Of a stretch of DNA of 64,000 bases, positions 9,426 to 18,352 are shown in pieces. The translations under genes were made by a program, and so were the position numbers. The stretch comes from JABDJZ01 sp047619685. GTDB lineage: Bacteria > Bacteroidota > Rhodothermia > Rhodothermales > UBA10348. The notes under the pieces were generated by a model. That model ran no database searches and was not told the DNA's origin. It saw nothing but the letters and a program-made list of their open reading frames with translations. Position 1 is the stretch's first letter, and each line of letters opens with the position of its first letter. The stretch spans positions 124,001 through 188,000 of the forward strand of contig JBLHLC010000001.1 in the NCBI GenBank assembly GCA_047619685.1, written 5' to 3'.

Positions 9426-10619
9426 ATGAGCGGAATGAAGAGAGTCCTTGACGCAATCAGGGCGAAAATGTCCCTGACAGACAAACCCCCTGTCAAAGCG
9501 CCCATGAACGCTTTGGTGCTGTCCGGCGGCGGCGCGCGCGCCGCGTATCAGGCGGGTGTCCTACGCTTCATCGCGGATCAGTACCCGGAAGCGGACTTCC
9601 CGATCCTCACCGGCGTCTCCGCTGGTTCAATAAACGCAGCAGGCATCGGGAACGACGAAACGTCATTCAATGCGGCCACCTCGAAACTCGTGCACTGTTG
9701 GAGCAGCATCCAATCCAGCGACGTGTTCGAGGCGCCGTCCTCCGTGAGCTACCTCTGGAACGCACTGCGCGGGAGTTCGGAGGCCCAATCTGGAGAGTTC
9801 GTACCTCGCCACGGGATCGTGGATACGTCGCCCTTGAGGGACTACCTGTGCCGAATTCTGGATGCGCCGGACGGGAAGCTCGAGGGCATCGCCCACAACA
9901 TTGCGCAAAAGCGCCTCCGCGCCATAGCGCTGGTCTCGACGAATTACGCCACGGGGCAGACCGTTTCATGGCTACAAGGCCAGCAGACAAAAGGGTGGGA
10001 GCGCCCAAACCGGGTTGGGCGGGAGGAGGAGCTTACCGTGGACCACATTCTTGCGTCCAGCTCGCTGCCGTTTCTTTTTCCCGCGATTCCGCTTGGCGAT
10101 TCCTGGTACGGGGACGGAGGAATTCGGCTGTCGGAACCGCTCAGCCCGGCCATCCACCTGGGTGCCGATCGAATAATTGCGGTCTCCACGCGCTACGGCC
10201 GCACCCGGATCGAGGCGGACAGGCCCGCGACCCAGGGATATCCACCGGCCGCACAGATCTTTGGAATCCTGCTGAACGCCATCTTCCTGGACAGGATGGA
10301 CCAGGACGCTTCAATGCTGAATCGCTACAATGAGCTGTTGGACGCGGTCCCGGGGCACAAATGGGGGGGCATGCGCAAGATCAAACTGGTGCTGGTTCGT
10401 CCCTCGCAGGACCTGGGCCGGCTGTCGGGCGAGTACCAGGCAGACCTCTCCGGAATCCTGAAACTGTTTGCGAGGGGCCTGGGAAGTAGCGATACAAAGA
10501 GCCCGGACTGGTTGTCCATGATTCTTTTCGAGCAGGCGTACACGGAACGTCTCATTGACATTGGATACGCCGACGCGCGTTCCCAAAAAGAGGACTTCGA
10601 CCGTCTCTTTGAGGACTAA
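9426..10619 (+). CDS. Patatin-like phospholipase
   Basis: A cytoplasmic or membrane-associated acyl hydrolase of the patatin family, about 397 residues from ATG 9426. ATG 9369 is also in frame but would leave one base between it and the start of the divergent gene, so the later start is preferred. The glycine-rich oxyanion-hole loop LSGGGARAAYQAGV, nucleophile motif GVSAGS (G-x-S-x-G) and catalytic dyad aspartate in YGDGGIR are all present and in family order. The C-terminal 130 residues resemble the extension found in bacterial patatins of unknown specificity. No signal peptide is seen. It is followed within 4 bp by a strong terminator hairpin, so it is likely monocistronic. Confidence 0.9.
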   Translation: MSGMKRVLDAIRAKMSLTDKPPVKAPMNALVLSGGGARAAYQAGVLRFIADQYPEADFPILTGVSAGSINAAGIGNDETSFNAATSKLVHCWSSIQSSDVFEAPSSVSYLWNALRGSSEAQSGEFVPRHGIVDTSPLRDYLCRILDAPDGKLEGIAHNIAQKRLRAIALVSTNYATGQTVSWLQGQQTKGWERPNRVGREEELTVDHILASSSLPFLFPAIPLGDSWYGDGGIRLSEPLSPAIHLGADRIIAVSTRYGRTRIEADRPATQGYPPAAQIFGILLNAIFLDRMDQDASMLNRYNELLDAVPGHKWGGMRKIKLVLVRPSQDLGRLSGEYQADLSGILKLFARGLGSSDTKSPDWLSMILFEQAYTERLIDIGYADARSQKEDFDRLFED

Positions 10620-10622
10620 CAA

Positions 10623-10657
10623 AAAAGCCCTCAAGCACAATGTGCAAGAGGGCTTTT
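10623..10657. terminator. Bidirectional rho-independent terminator
   Basis: A perfect 10-bp inverted repeat AAAAGCCCTC / GAGGGCTTTT with a 15-base loop starts three bases after the patatin stop codon. With flanking A and T runs on both sides it can end transcription of the patatin gene on the plus strand and of the initiator tRNA on the minus strand. Confidence 0.88.
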
Positions 10658-10661
10658 ATCG

Positions 10662-10734
10662 TAGCGGGGGCAGGACTCGAACCTGCGACCTTCGGGTTAT
10701 GAGCCCGATGAGCTACCAGCTGCTCCACCCCGCG
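10662..10734 (-). tRNA. Initiator tRNA-fMet (anticodon CAU)
   Basis: The minus strand gives a cloverleaf with anticodon loop CTCATAA. The anticodon stem has the three consecutive G-C pairs (GGG/CCC) that mark initiators, and the sequence closely follows the E. coli initiator (GCGGGGTGGAGCAG, CGGGCTCATAACCCG). Position 1 is C and position 72 is U, so the first acceptor pair is unpaired as needed for formylation, although C-A is the commoner mismatch. CCA is not encoded. Confidence 0.95.
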
Positions 10735-10916
10735 ATCGAGTTAAGAACATAACCCAATTGGGGCCGCAATTCCAATCGCCCCGGGCGCACAGCGGCAACA
10801 TTCACAACGGCTCCACGCTTGAGGAGAAGGCGCCGAGCGCGGTGGTCACCGGCGCTGTCTCTGATCGAGACTGGAATGGGATTTGGAGGGGAGGCCAGTC
10901 GAAGACACGGAGACGC

Positions 10917-11798
10917 ATGAGGAGACATCTTCTGGTCCTGGTTCTGTCGCTGGTTTGTGCCGCTTGTGCGCGTCCCACGGAGCCCAGGCGGATAGCAATA
11001 ACCCTGGACGATGCTCCGGTGGCCAAGCCACTGAGCTACGCGTCCGATTGGGAGCGGCGGGTCGCCGTGGACAGCCTGACTGCCACACTAACCCGATTCG
11101 GGGTGCCCGCGACGGTCTTTGCCATCGGTTCCGAGCTTTCGGATCCCTCCGTGGCCTCTCTTCTCAATGTTTGGGCGGCGGCAGGGCTTTCGGTGGCCAA
11201 CCACAGCGTTTCGCACCAGTCGTTCAATCAACTCTCCCATGCGGACGGGGTACGGGAGATGGCACAAGGCCAGGCAATTATTTCGCGGCTCGTTGCGCCC
11301 GTCAGCATCAGCAGGTACTTCCGTTTTCCGTTTCTGGAGGAGGGAGCTACCATCCAGGCACGCGATCGTTGGATGGCGAGTCTGGATTCACTCGCTCTGC
11401 GCTCTGCCCCGGTGAGCATCACGACAGATGACTGGCGATTCGACAACCGCTACATGGCGGCAGAAGAAGCGGGAAACTGGGAGCTCAGATACGAAATCGG
11501 TCAGGAGTACCTGGCCCATGTAAAGGAGTCGATTCGGCACTGGGACGGTCTGGCCGTGGAACTCTATGACCGCAATGTGCGCCACGTCCTGATGCTCCAC
11601 GCCAACCGCATCAATCGGGACTACCTGAGTCAGATTCTGGAGTGGCTGCAGGGAGAAGGTTTTGGCTTCATCACAATTGACGAGGCGTACCAGGACGATC
11701 TGTACATGGAACCCACCACGTGGCGTGGCGACAGCGGAGTCTCTCTACTGGAAAGTATTAAGCAGTCGCGGATTTCTCGGGGAGCCTATGGGGCCTGA
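10917..11798 (+). CDS. Polysaccharide deacetylase (CE4 / NodB fold), secreted or lipoprotein
   Basis: A 293-residue protein whose start at ATG 10917 places a hydrophobic signal (LLVLVLSLVCAAC) at the N-terminus. Cys17 could be lipidated, although the lipobox (CAAC) is unusual. Carbohydrate esterase 4 motifs follow in order: TLDDAP (residues 29-34, catalytic base and metal aspartate), NHSVSHQSFN (the H-x(3)-H metal ligands), RFPFLEEG (R-x-P), a later TTDDW, and LMLHAN near the end. These enzymes remove N-acetyl groups from peptidoglycan or exopolysaccharide amino sugars in the periplasm. The preceding 180 bp hold no gene, and it is followed 48 bp later by the DUF1015-serA-serC set. Confidence 0.88.
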   Translation: MRRHLLVLVLSLVCAACARPTEPRRIAITLDDAPVAKPLSYASDWERRVAVDSLTATLTRFGVPATVFAIGSELSDPSVASLLNVWAAAGLSVANHSVSHQSFNQLSHADGVREMAQGQAIISRLVAPVSISRYFRFPFLEEGATIQARDRWMASLDSLALRSAPVSITTDDWRFDNRYMAAEEAGNWELRYEIGQEYLAHVKESIRHWDGLAVELYDRNVRHVLMLHANRINRDYLSQILEWLQGEGFGFITIDEAYQDDLYMEPTTWRGDSGVSLLESIKQSRISRGAYGA

Positions 11799-11846
11799 GT
11801 GTGGCGAACGTAGTTTTGGCTCTTAACCCAGACCCGACAGGAGAGC

Positions 11847-13049
11847 ATGGCCATACTTCACCCCTTCAGAGCCGTTCGTCCCCATCCGGACGCGGCCGAA
11901 CAGGTAGCCTCGGTCCCGTATGACGTGATCAACTCCACGGAGGCGCGTGCCTTGGCCGAAGGAAACGGGTCATCCTTCCTGCACGTTATTCGGCCGGAGA
12001 TTGATCTGGCGCTGGAGGTTGATGAGCATGCCGACCTGGTCTACGAGACAGGGGCCGCCAATCTTCGCGCTTTTGCCGCTGCGGACTACACCACGCGGGA
12101 CCTGAAACCGAGTCTGTACCTCTATCGACTGATCATGAATGGTCGCCATCAGTCGGGTATTTTCGGGTGTGTAGCCGTCGCCGACTACGATAGCGACGTC
12201 ATTCTCAAGCACGAATTGACCCGGCCCTCCAAGGAAGACGACCGGACCCGGCACATTCTGGAGCAGCAAGCTCACGCCGAGCCCGTGATGCTCACGTTTC
12301 GGGACGACCCAGCGGTGAGCCAACTGATGGAGGACTGCAGCGCCGGCACGCCGCTATATGACTTCACGGCGCCGGACGGAGTGGCGCACACGCTCTGGAA
12401 GTTTGAAAATCCGGAGGCGGTTGTCGCGGCTTTTGACGCGGTTCCCAATCTCTACGTTGCTGACGGCCATCACAGGTGCAAGGCGGCCAGTCGAGCGGCG
12501 GCCGAGGTTGGCGCGGGACCGGCCGATGAAGCGGCCTACTTTCCAGCGGTGTTGTTTCCCATGGGCCAGATGCGAATTTTGGCCTACAACCGCATCATTC
12601 GGAGTTTACCGGTTGAGCCGATCGCCTTCCTGGCGCAGCTCGAAATCCGGTTCGGCCTGACTCCTGACGCTAGTCCCGTCCCCATGCGGAGGGGAGAGGT
12701 CGCCCTTTACCTGGACGGGAACTGGTTTGGCCTGAAGCTGCCTCCAACAGAGGGGAAATCCGCCACTGACCAACTGGACGTCGGCCGCTTGACAGAGCAC
12801 ATTTTGGACCCCATGTTGGGAATCACCGATCCTCGACGGGATTCGAACATCGATTTCGTTGGCGGTATCCGGGGTACGCAGGAACTGGAACGACTGGTTG
12901 ACAGCGGGATGGCAGATCTGGCAATTTCCATGTACCCAACCAGCATAGAGGAGTTGGTGGACGTGTCTGATGCCGGTTTGCTGATGCCGCCCAAATCCAC
13001 CTGGTTTGAGCCGAAGCTCAGATCAGGCCTGCTAGTTCACGAATTTTGA
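11847..13049 (+). CDS. DUF1015 family protein
   Basis: A 400-residue protein of the DUF1015 family, recognised by the opening HPFRAVRP and VPYDVIN, then SFLHVIRPEID, HELTRPSKEDDRTRH, LYVADGHHRCKAA and FPMGQMRILAYNR. The family has no proven function. It is often encoded just before serA and serC, as here (19 bp upstream of serA), which suggests a role tied to serine or one-carbon metabolism. The conserved histidine-rich DGHHR motif and basic residues suggest a phosphorylated ligand, but that is inference. No signal peptide or membrane segment is seen. Confidence 0.88.
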   Translation: MAILHPFRAVRPHPDAAEQVASVPYDVINSTEARALAEGNGSSFLHVIRPEIDLALEVDEHADLVYETGAANLRAFAAADYTTRDLKPSLYLYRLIMNGRHQSGIFGCVAVADYDSDVILKHELTRPSKEDDRTRHILEQQAHAEPVMLTFRDDPAVSQLMEDCSAGTPLYDFTAPDGVAHTLWKFENPEAVVAAFDAVPNLYVADGHHRCKAASRAAAEVGAGPADEAAYFPAVLFPMGQMRILAYNRIIRSLPVEPIAFLAQLEIRFGLTPDASPVPMRRGEVALYLDGNWFGLKLPPTEGKSATDQLDVGRLTEHILDPMLGITDPRRDSNIDFVGGIRGTQELERLVDSGMADLAISMYPTSIEELVDVSDAGLLMPPKSTWFEPKLRSGLLVHEF

Positions 13050-13068
13050 GAAAACAACGGTCCATGCC

Positions 13069-14271
13069 ATGACAATTCTCGTAGCGGACGCCCTGTCCAA
13101 GTCCGGTCTGAACCAGATGCGGGACGCAGGCCACAGGGTCGACGTAAGGCCAGAACTCTCGGGAGCCTCCCTGATCGCGGCTCTGGAGGAAGTAAACCCG
13201 GGTGTGTTGATTGTCCGGTCCACAAAGGTGCCTGATGAGGCGCTGGCCGCGGCCGCGGACCTCCAACTCGTGGTGCGGGCCGGGGCAGGGTTCGACACGA
13301 TCGACGTGACCGGTGCCTCCTCACGCGGCATTTTTGTAGCCAACTGCCCGGGGAAGAATGCCGTTGCCGTAGCTGAACTGGCCATGGGCCTCATTCTGTC
13401 GGTAGACCGGCGAATTCCGGACAATGTGGCGGATGCCAGGCGAGGAGAATGGGCCAAGGCAGCCTACAGCAAGGCTGACGGCCTCAAGGGCAAAACGCTG
13501 GCGTTGATCGGTTTGGGCAACATCGGGAAGGCTGTTTTACGGCGGGCGAAGGCCTTTGGAATCCACGTAGTGGCCTGGAGTCGCTCGCTGACCCCCGAGG
13601 CCGCCAGGAAGCTGGGCGTTGAGTACCGGGCCACGATCGCCGAGGCCATCGCGGACGCGGACATCGTGTCCCTGCACGTCGCGGCGACGCCGGACACCAA
13701 GCACCTGGCAAATAGAGCGTTCTTCGAAGCCCTCAAGCCCGGAGCCACATTTATCAATACGACTCGTAGCAGCGTGGTAGATGAGGATGCCCTGCTCTGG
13801 GCGCTCGACGAGCGGGGACTCAAGGCCGGGCTAGACGTGTTTTCTGAAGAACCTTCGGGAAAGTCCGGCCCGTTTGAGTCTCGCGTGGCCGCTCACCCGT
13901 CGGTCTACGTGACCCATCACATTGGCGCCTCCACGGCCCAGGCGCAGGAGTCCATTGCCCAGGAAGGCGTTCGCGTGGTTCTTCGATTTGCAGAGACTGG
14001 CGAGGTCTCGAACTGCGTCAACATGGCAGAAAAGAGCGAAGCCACCCATCAGCTCACCGTCAGGCATCTGGATCACGTCGGAGTGCTCGCAGCGGTCCTG
14101 GACGAAATCCGCGCGGCGGGCTGGAATGTTCAGGAAATGGAGAACCTCCTGTTCGCGGGCGGAGGTGCAGCGTGCGCCTACATTCGATTCCAGGGGACGC
14201 CAGACGAGGAAGTCCTGGATCGCCTCTCCCGGCATCCAGACATTCTGGCCATCTCGCTAGTCGGGCTCTAA
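13069..14271 (+). CDS. serA: D-3-phosphoglycerate dehydrogenase
   Basis: The first step of serine synthesis: 3-phosphoglycerate to 3-phosphohydroxypyruvate with NAD+. The 400-residue protein has the N-terminal substrate domain, NAD-binding loop LIGLGNIGKAVLRRAKAFG (about 144-162), VRAGAGFDTIDV, NTTRSSVVDEDAL, and the catalytic histidine in VTHHIGAST. The last 70 residues (QLTVRHLDHVGVLAAVLDEI) form an ACT-like regulatory domain. Feedback control by serine is therefore possible, although not shown. It lies between the DUF1015 gene and serC in the same direction, forming a serine-synthesis operon. Confidence 0.95.
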   Translation: MTILVADALSKSGLNQMRDAGHRVDVRPELSGASLIAALEEVNPGVLIVRSTKVPDEALAAAADLQLVVRAGAGFDTIDVTGASSRGIFVANCPGKNAVAVAELAMGLILSVDRRIPDNVADARRGEWAKAAYSKADGLKGKTLALIGLGNIGKAVLRRAKAFGIHVVAWSRSLTPEAARKLGVEYRATIAEAIADADIVSLHVAATPDTKHLANRAFFEALKPGATFINTTRSSVVDEDALLWALDERGLKAGLDVFSEEPSGKSGPFESRVAAHPSVYVTHHIGASTAQAQESIAQEGVRVVLRFAETGEVSNCVNMAEKSEATHQLTVRHLDHVGVLAAVLDEIRAAGWNVQEMENLLFAGGGAACAYIRFQGTPDEEVLDRLSRHPDILAISLVGL

Positions 14272-14299
14272 AGGCCACGCCCGGTCAAGCATCAGGGCA

Positions 14300-15412
14300 T
14301 TGAGCCTCGTCCCAATCATCACCAACGAAAATCCACGACCCGTGCGCGTTCATAATTTTTCAGCAGGTCCCGGCGCCCTTCCGCTTTCAGTCATCGAAGA
14401 AGCGCGCGAGGAGTTGCCGGTGTTCAAGGACGCCGGAGCTTCGGTTCTGGAAATCAGCCACAGATCTCCGCAATACACCGAGATTGCCAGGAGCGCCCGG
14501 AGCACGCTCCGACAGTTGCTCGGACTCGGCGACGACTGGCACATTCTGTTCATGCAGGGAGGCGCCTCGACACAGTTTTATCAGGTGCCCCTGAACTTCC
14601 TTAGTGCCGGTAGGACCGCGGACTACCTGGACACGGGTGCGTGGGCCGCGGCAGCCGTCAAAGAGGGCAGAAGCGTGGGCAATGTGAACGTGGCCGCATC
14701 CTCCAAGGAGACTGGATACACGTCCATCCCGGATCGCGGAAGCTGGCAGTTGACCGACGGCGCGTGTTACGTGCATTTCACGTCCAACAACACCATCCAC
14801 GGGACGGAATTCGCGGGCGATCCCGAAACCGATGCGCCCCTGGTATGTGACGCGTCCAGCGATTTTCTCAGCAGGCCCGTCGATATGACGGGCTACGGGC
14901 TGATTTATGCGGGTGCGCAAAAGAACCTCGGACCGGCCGGAGTCACCATTGTGCTGGTCCGGGACGGGTTTATGGCCGGGCGGAACGCAGACGTCCCCAC
15001 CATATTGGATTACGCGACGCATGCCGCCAAGCTGTACCACACGCCGCCCGTCTTTTCGGTGTACATGGTTGAAAAGGTGCTGCGCTGGATAGCCACCAAC
15101 GGAGGCCTGGAGGCCATGGCCGTGCTGAACGCTGCCAAGGGCGAGGCGCTCTACGGCCGCATTGACCAAACGGACTTCTTCAGAGGCACAGCCCAGAAGG
15201 ATTCTCGATCGCTTATGAACGTGACCTTCCGATTGCAGTCCGAAGAATTGGAGGCGAAGTTCGTGGCGGAGGCAAAGACGCAGAACCTTGTTGGCCTCAA
15301 GGGACACCGAAGTGTCGGCGGAATCCGCGCCTCAACGTACAATGCGGTCGGGATCGAGTCTGTCCAGGCGCTGATCTCGTTCATGGATGACTTCGAGGCA
15401 AGGAACGGCTGA
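14300..15412 (+). CDS. serC: Phosphoserine aminotransferase
   Basis: This PLP enzyme converts 3-phosphohydroxypyruvate and glutamate to phosphoserine. Family hallmarks are VHNFSAGPGALP at the N-terminus, ISHRSPQY, FMQGGASTQF, HFTSNNTIHGTEF, and the PLP lysine in YAGAQKNLGPAG, with GHRSVGGIRASTYNA near the end. The start is uncertain. TTG 14300 gives 370 residues, whereas GTG 14342 gives 356, closer to typical SerC proteins whose FSAGP lies within the first ten residues. It follows serA by 28 bp. No phosphoserine phosphatase gene is in the window. Confidence 0.95.
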   Translation: MSLVPIITNENPRPVRVHNFSAGPGALPLSVIEEAREELPVFKDAGASVLEISHRSPQYTEIARSARSTLRQLLGLGDDWHILFMQGGASTQFYQVPLNFLSAGRTADYLDTGAWAAAAVKEGRSVGNVNVAASSKETGYTSIPDRGSWQLTDGACYVHFTSNNTIHGTEFAGDPETDAPLVCDASSDFLSRPVDMTGYGLIYAGAQKNLGPAGVTIVLVRDGFMAGRNADVPTILDYATHAAKLYHTPPVFSVYMVEKVLRWIATNGGLEAMAVLNAAKGEALYGRIDQTDFFRGTAQKDSRSLMNVTFRLQSEELEAKFVAEAKTQNLVGLKGHRSVGGIRASTYNAVGIESVQALISFMDDFEARNG

Positions 15413-15498
15413 CGGCTCCGTCAGGGGAATCCCCGATTGCATGGTCGTCCGGACGCGTCTACCTTGAGCGCAAATCGGAAACCGGCACACGAAACTGC

Positions 15499-16635
15499 AT
15501 GTCCTACACAATCGGCGTACCGAGGGAGACCAGCCCCGGTGAGCGCCTAGTTTCATTAACTCCGGAAGTCGTAGGCCGCCTGGTGAAAGGCGGTGCCACT
15601 GTAAAAGTTGAGCGTGGGGCGGGCGAAGGTGCCTTCCATGGCGATTCTGAATTTGAATCGGCAGGAGCACAACTGGTGGACAGAGACGCGGCATTCGCAT
15701 GTGATGTGGTCACCAAGGTTCGTCCGCCGGATTCGGCAGAGATGAGCTTGCTCCAGAATGGAAGTGTTCTGGTGAGCTTCCTGAGCCCTCTGGACAATCC
15801 CGAACTGGCTGCGGCGCTCGCTGCTCAGGGCGTGACAGCGCTCGCCATGGAACTCGTTCCGCGTATTTCGCGCGCGCAGAAGATGGACGCGTTGTCCGCG
15901 ATGAGCGGAATAGCCGGATATCGCGCGGTTCTTGAGGCCGCCACTATACTTCCCAAGTTTTTCCCGCTGCTGACCACGGCTGCCGGAACCGTCAAACCGG
16001 CCAACGTGCTGGTTCTGGGTGCCGGCGTGGCAGGGCTGCAGGCCATTGCGACGGCGCGACGACTGGGCGCCCGGGTGTCGGCCTACGACATTCGTGAGGC
16101 GGTCCGCGAGGAAATCCAGAGTCTCGGCGCCACGTTCGTCGAACTCCCCATCGAGACTGGCGAATCGCAGGACTCGGGCGGGTACGCGAAGGCCCTGGTG
16201 GCTGAAAAGGCCAAGCAACAGACCAAACTGCTGGTGCCATTCATTGGCAAGAGTGACGTGATCGTGACCACGGCTCTCATCCCGGGCCGGGCGGCGCCGA
16301 TACTGATTACGGACGAGGCAGTGCAAGCCATGCAGCCTGGATCTGTCATCATCGACATGGCGGCGCCCAACGGAGGAAACTGTGAACTCACGGAGCCGGG
16401 GAAGACCGTTTCCAGGCACGGCGTGACCATTGTTGGCTCACTCAACCTGCCCGCGGAAATGCCGGTGCACGCCAGCCAACTCTACAGCCGTACAGTGTTC
16501 GCCATCCTGCAGGACTTCACCGGGGAAGACGGGTTCACACCCAATTTCGAGGACGAGGTGTTCAAGGGCGCGTGCGTCACCCACGGTGGCGAGGTAGTGC
16601 ACGAACGCGTGAAGTCGCTTCTTCAAACAGCCTAA
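15499..16635 (+). CDS. pntAA: NAD(P) transhydrogenase alpha subunit, NAD-binding part
   Basis: The 378-residue domain I of proton-translocating transhydrogenase, which binds NAD(H) and passes hydride to NADP+ on PntB. The start MSYTIGVPRETSPGE is typical. GTVKPANVLVLGAGVAGLQAI is the dinucleotide fold, followed by RLGARVSAYDIR and DVIVTTALIPGR. It ends after the AMPVHAS-like (PAEMPVHASQLYS) region without the membrane helices, which are encoded by the next gene. This three-gene split form is known in alphaproteobacteria and several other phyla. The operon pntAA-pntAB-pntB has 6-bp gaps. Confidence 0.95.
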   Translation: MSYTIGVPRETSPGERLVSLTPEVVGRLVKGGATVKVERGAGEGAFHGDSEFESAGAQLVDRDAAFACDVVTKVRPPDSAEMSLLQNGSVLVSFLSPLDNPELAAALAAQGVTALAMELVPRISRAQKMDALSAMSGIAGYRAVLEAATILPKFFPLLTTAAGTVKPANVLVLGAGVAGLQAIATARRLGARVSAYDIREAVREEIQSLGATFVELPIETGESQDSGGYAKALVAEKAKQQTKLLVPFIGKSDVIVTTALIPGRAAPILITDEAVQAMQPGSVIIDMAAPNGGNCELTEPGKTVSRHGVTIVGSLNLPAEMPVHASQLYSRTVFAILQDFTGEDGFTPNFEDEVFKGACVTHGGEVVHERVKSLLQTA

Positions 16636-16641
16636 CCAGAA

Positions 16642-16917
16642 ATGTTAGACAACATTATCGTGTTCGTTCTCGCCTCCTTCGTCGGGCGGGAAGTGATCAG
16701 CAAGGTGCCGCAGACGCTGCACACGCCCCTCATGTCGGGCTCCAACGCCATCAGTGGCATCACCATCGTGGGAGCGATGGTTGTGGCTGGAATGGTGGAG
16801 GGGAGTCCTTGGGCAACCTGGATTGGCCTTTTTGCCCTCGTATTTGCCACGATCAACGTGGTAGGGGGCTTCCTGGTGACGGATCGCATGTTGCAGATGT
16901 TCAAGAAGAAGGCCTGA
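16642..16917 (+). CDS. pntAB: NAD(P) transhydrogenase alpha subunit, membrane part
   Basis: A 91-residue integral membrane protein equal to the C-terminal helices of single-chain PntA. It shows three hydrophobic segments (IIVFVLASFVG, ITIVGAMVVAGMVEG, WIGLFALVFATINVVGGFLV) and the conserved HTPLMSGSNAISGI motif before the second helix. The C-terminal DRMLQMFKKKA faces the cytoplasm. It forms the proton channel together with PntB and is placed 6 bp after pntAA and 6 bp before pntB. Confidence 0.95.
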   Translation: MLDNIIVFVLASFVGREVISKVPQTLHTPLMSGSNAISGITIVGAMVVAGMVEGSPWATWIGLFALVFATINVVGGFLVTDRMLQMFKKKA

Positions 16918-16923
16918 TAAACG

Positions 16924-18348
16924 ATGAATCTTCTAGAACTGATTGATGTCGCCTACCTCGTAGCGGGCATCCTCTTTATCACGGGACTGAAGCAACTCAC
17001 CTCGCCGGCAACAGCTCGGAAGGGGAACCAGTTGGCGGCAATCGGGATGCTGATTGCCATTGTGGCCACCCTTTTCGTCAAGCAAATCCTGACGCCCGCC
17101 GAGATGTTGGGCGGCCTGATTGTCGGAACGGCCATTGGCATCTTCCTGGCGAAGCGGGTTGAGATGACGGGTATGCCAGAACTGGTGGCCGCATTCAACG
17201 GCTTCGGCGGCATCGCCTCTTCTCTGGTAGCCGGAGCAGAAATTGCCAGGCTGATCGCCGATGGCGAGCCGCTCGGCGTAGCCAGTGCGGTGACCATCTC
17301 AATCTCGGTGCTGATCGGCATGATCACCTTCACGGGTTCGTTCGTGGCCTTCGGGAAGCTCTCCGGGAAGATTAGCGGCAATCCGATCTCGTTTCCTGGG
17401 ATGCGGCTATTGACCGTCCTTGCTGTGGTAACAGCGGTTGGCGCAACGGTCTGGATGGCGCTTGGGTCAGGCGTGTTTCCGGCTCAGTCCGACGGTGTTG
17501 TCAACGGGGTGATTGCAGTTACCGCGGCCGCCTTCCTGCTGGGGATCCTTCTGGTCATTCCCATCGGAGGCGCGGACATGCCGGTTGTCGTCGCCTTGCT
17601 GAACTCGTATTCGGGTCTGGCCGCCTCCGCGACAGGGTTTGTCTTGAACAACACGGCGCTCATCATTTCGGGCGCGCTGGTTGGTGCTTCCGGTCTGATT
17701 CTGACCAACATCATGTGTGTTGCCATGAACCGGTCGCTGTTGAACGTACTGATAGGCGGTTTTGGGGGAGACGCAGCTGTGGCATCGGCCGGCACGAAGT
17801 CCCTGGACGGCAAGACGGCCACAGCCACCAGCCCGGATGACGTGGCGATTCTTCTGGCGTATGCCGAGAAGGTGATTGTGGTGCCCGGTTACGGTATGGC
17901 AGTCGCGCAGGCCCAACACGCGGTGCGTGAGATGGGTGACGAACTCCAGAAACGGGGCGTTACGGTCAAGTACGCCATCCACCCCGTGGCAGGTCGGATG
18001 CCGGGTCACATGAACGTGCTCCTGGCCGAGGCCAATGTCTCCTACGATCTCCTGTTCGAGATGGACGACGTCAACGGGGAGTTTGATACCTGTGATGTGG
18101 CCATAGTGATTGGAGCCAACGATGTGGTGAATCCGGCCGCCAGGCACGATACCGCCAGTCCCATCTATGGCATGCCCATCCTCAACGTGGACAAGGCGCG
18201 GACATCAATCGTGCTGAAACGGTCCATGCGGCCGGGCTACGCCGGAATTCAGAACGAGCTGTTCTTCAATCACAACAACCGGATGCTCTTTGGTGACGCC
18301 AAGGACTCCATCACGTCCGTTGTCGCAGAATTGAAGGCGCTCGACTAG
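16924..18348 (+). CDS. pntB: NAD(P) transhydrogenase beta subunit
   Basis: A 474-residue protein with about nine transmembrane helices in the first 270 residues, then the NADP-binding domain III. Hallmarks are FNGFGGIASSLVAG, IGGADMPVVVALLNSYSGLA, and in domain III VIVVPGYGMAVAQAQH, HPVAGRMPGHMNVLLAEA, GANDVVNPAAR and MPILNVDKA. Together with PntAA/PntAB it uses the proton gradient to reduce NADP+ with NADH, supplying NADPH for biosynthesis. It ends 4 bp before the stop of the convergent esterase gene. Confidence 0.97.
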   Translation: MNLLELIDVAYLVAGILFITGLKQLTSPATARKGNQLAAIGMLIAIVATLFVKQILTPAEMLGGLIVGTAIGIFLAKRVEMTGMPELVAAFNGFGGIASSLVAGAEIARLIADGEPLGVASAVTISISVLIGMITFTGSFVAFGKLSGKISGNPISFPGMRLLTVLAVVTAVGATVWMALGSGVFPAQSDGVVNGVIAVTAAAFLLGILLVIPIGGADMPVVVALLNSYSGLAASATGFVLNNTALIISGALVGASGLILTNIMCVAMNRSLLNVLIGGFGGDAAVASAGTKSLDGKTATATSPDDVAILLAYAEKVIVVPGYGMAVAQAQHAVREMGDELQKRGVTVKYAIHPVAGRMPGHMNVLLAEANVSYDLLFEMDDVNGEFDTCDVAIVIGANDVVNPAARHDTASPIYGMPILNVDKARTSIVLKRSMRPGYAGIQNELFFNHNNRMLFGDAKDSITSVVAELKALD

Positions 18349-18352
18349 AGGG

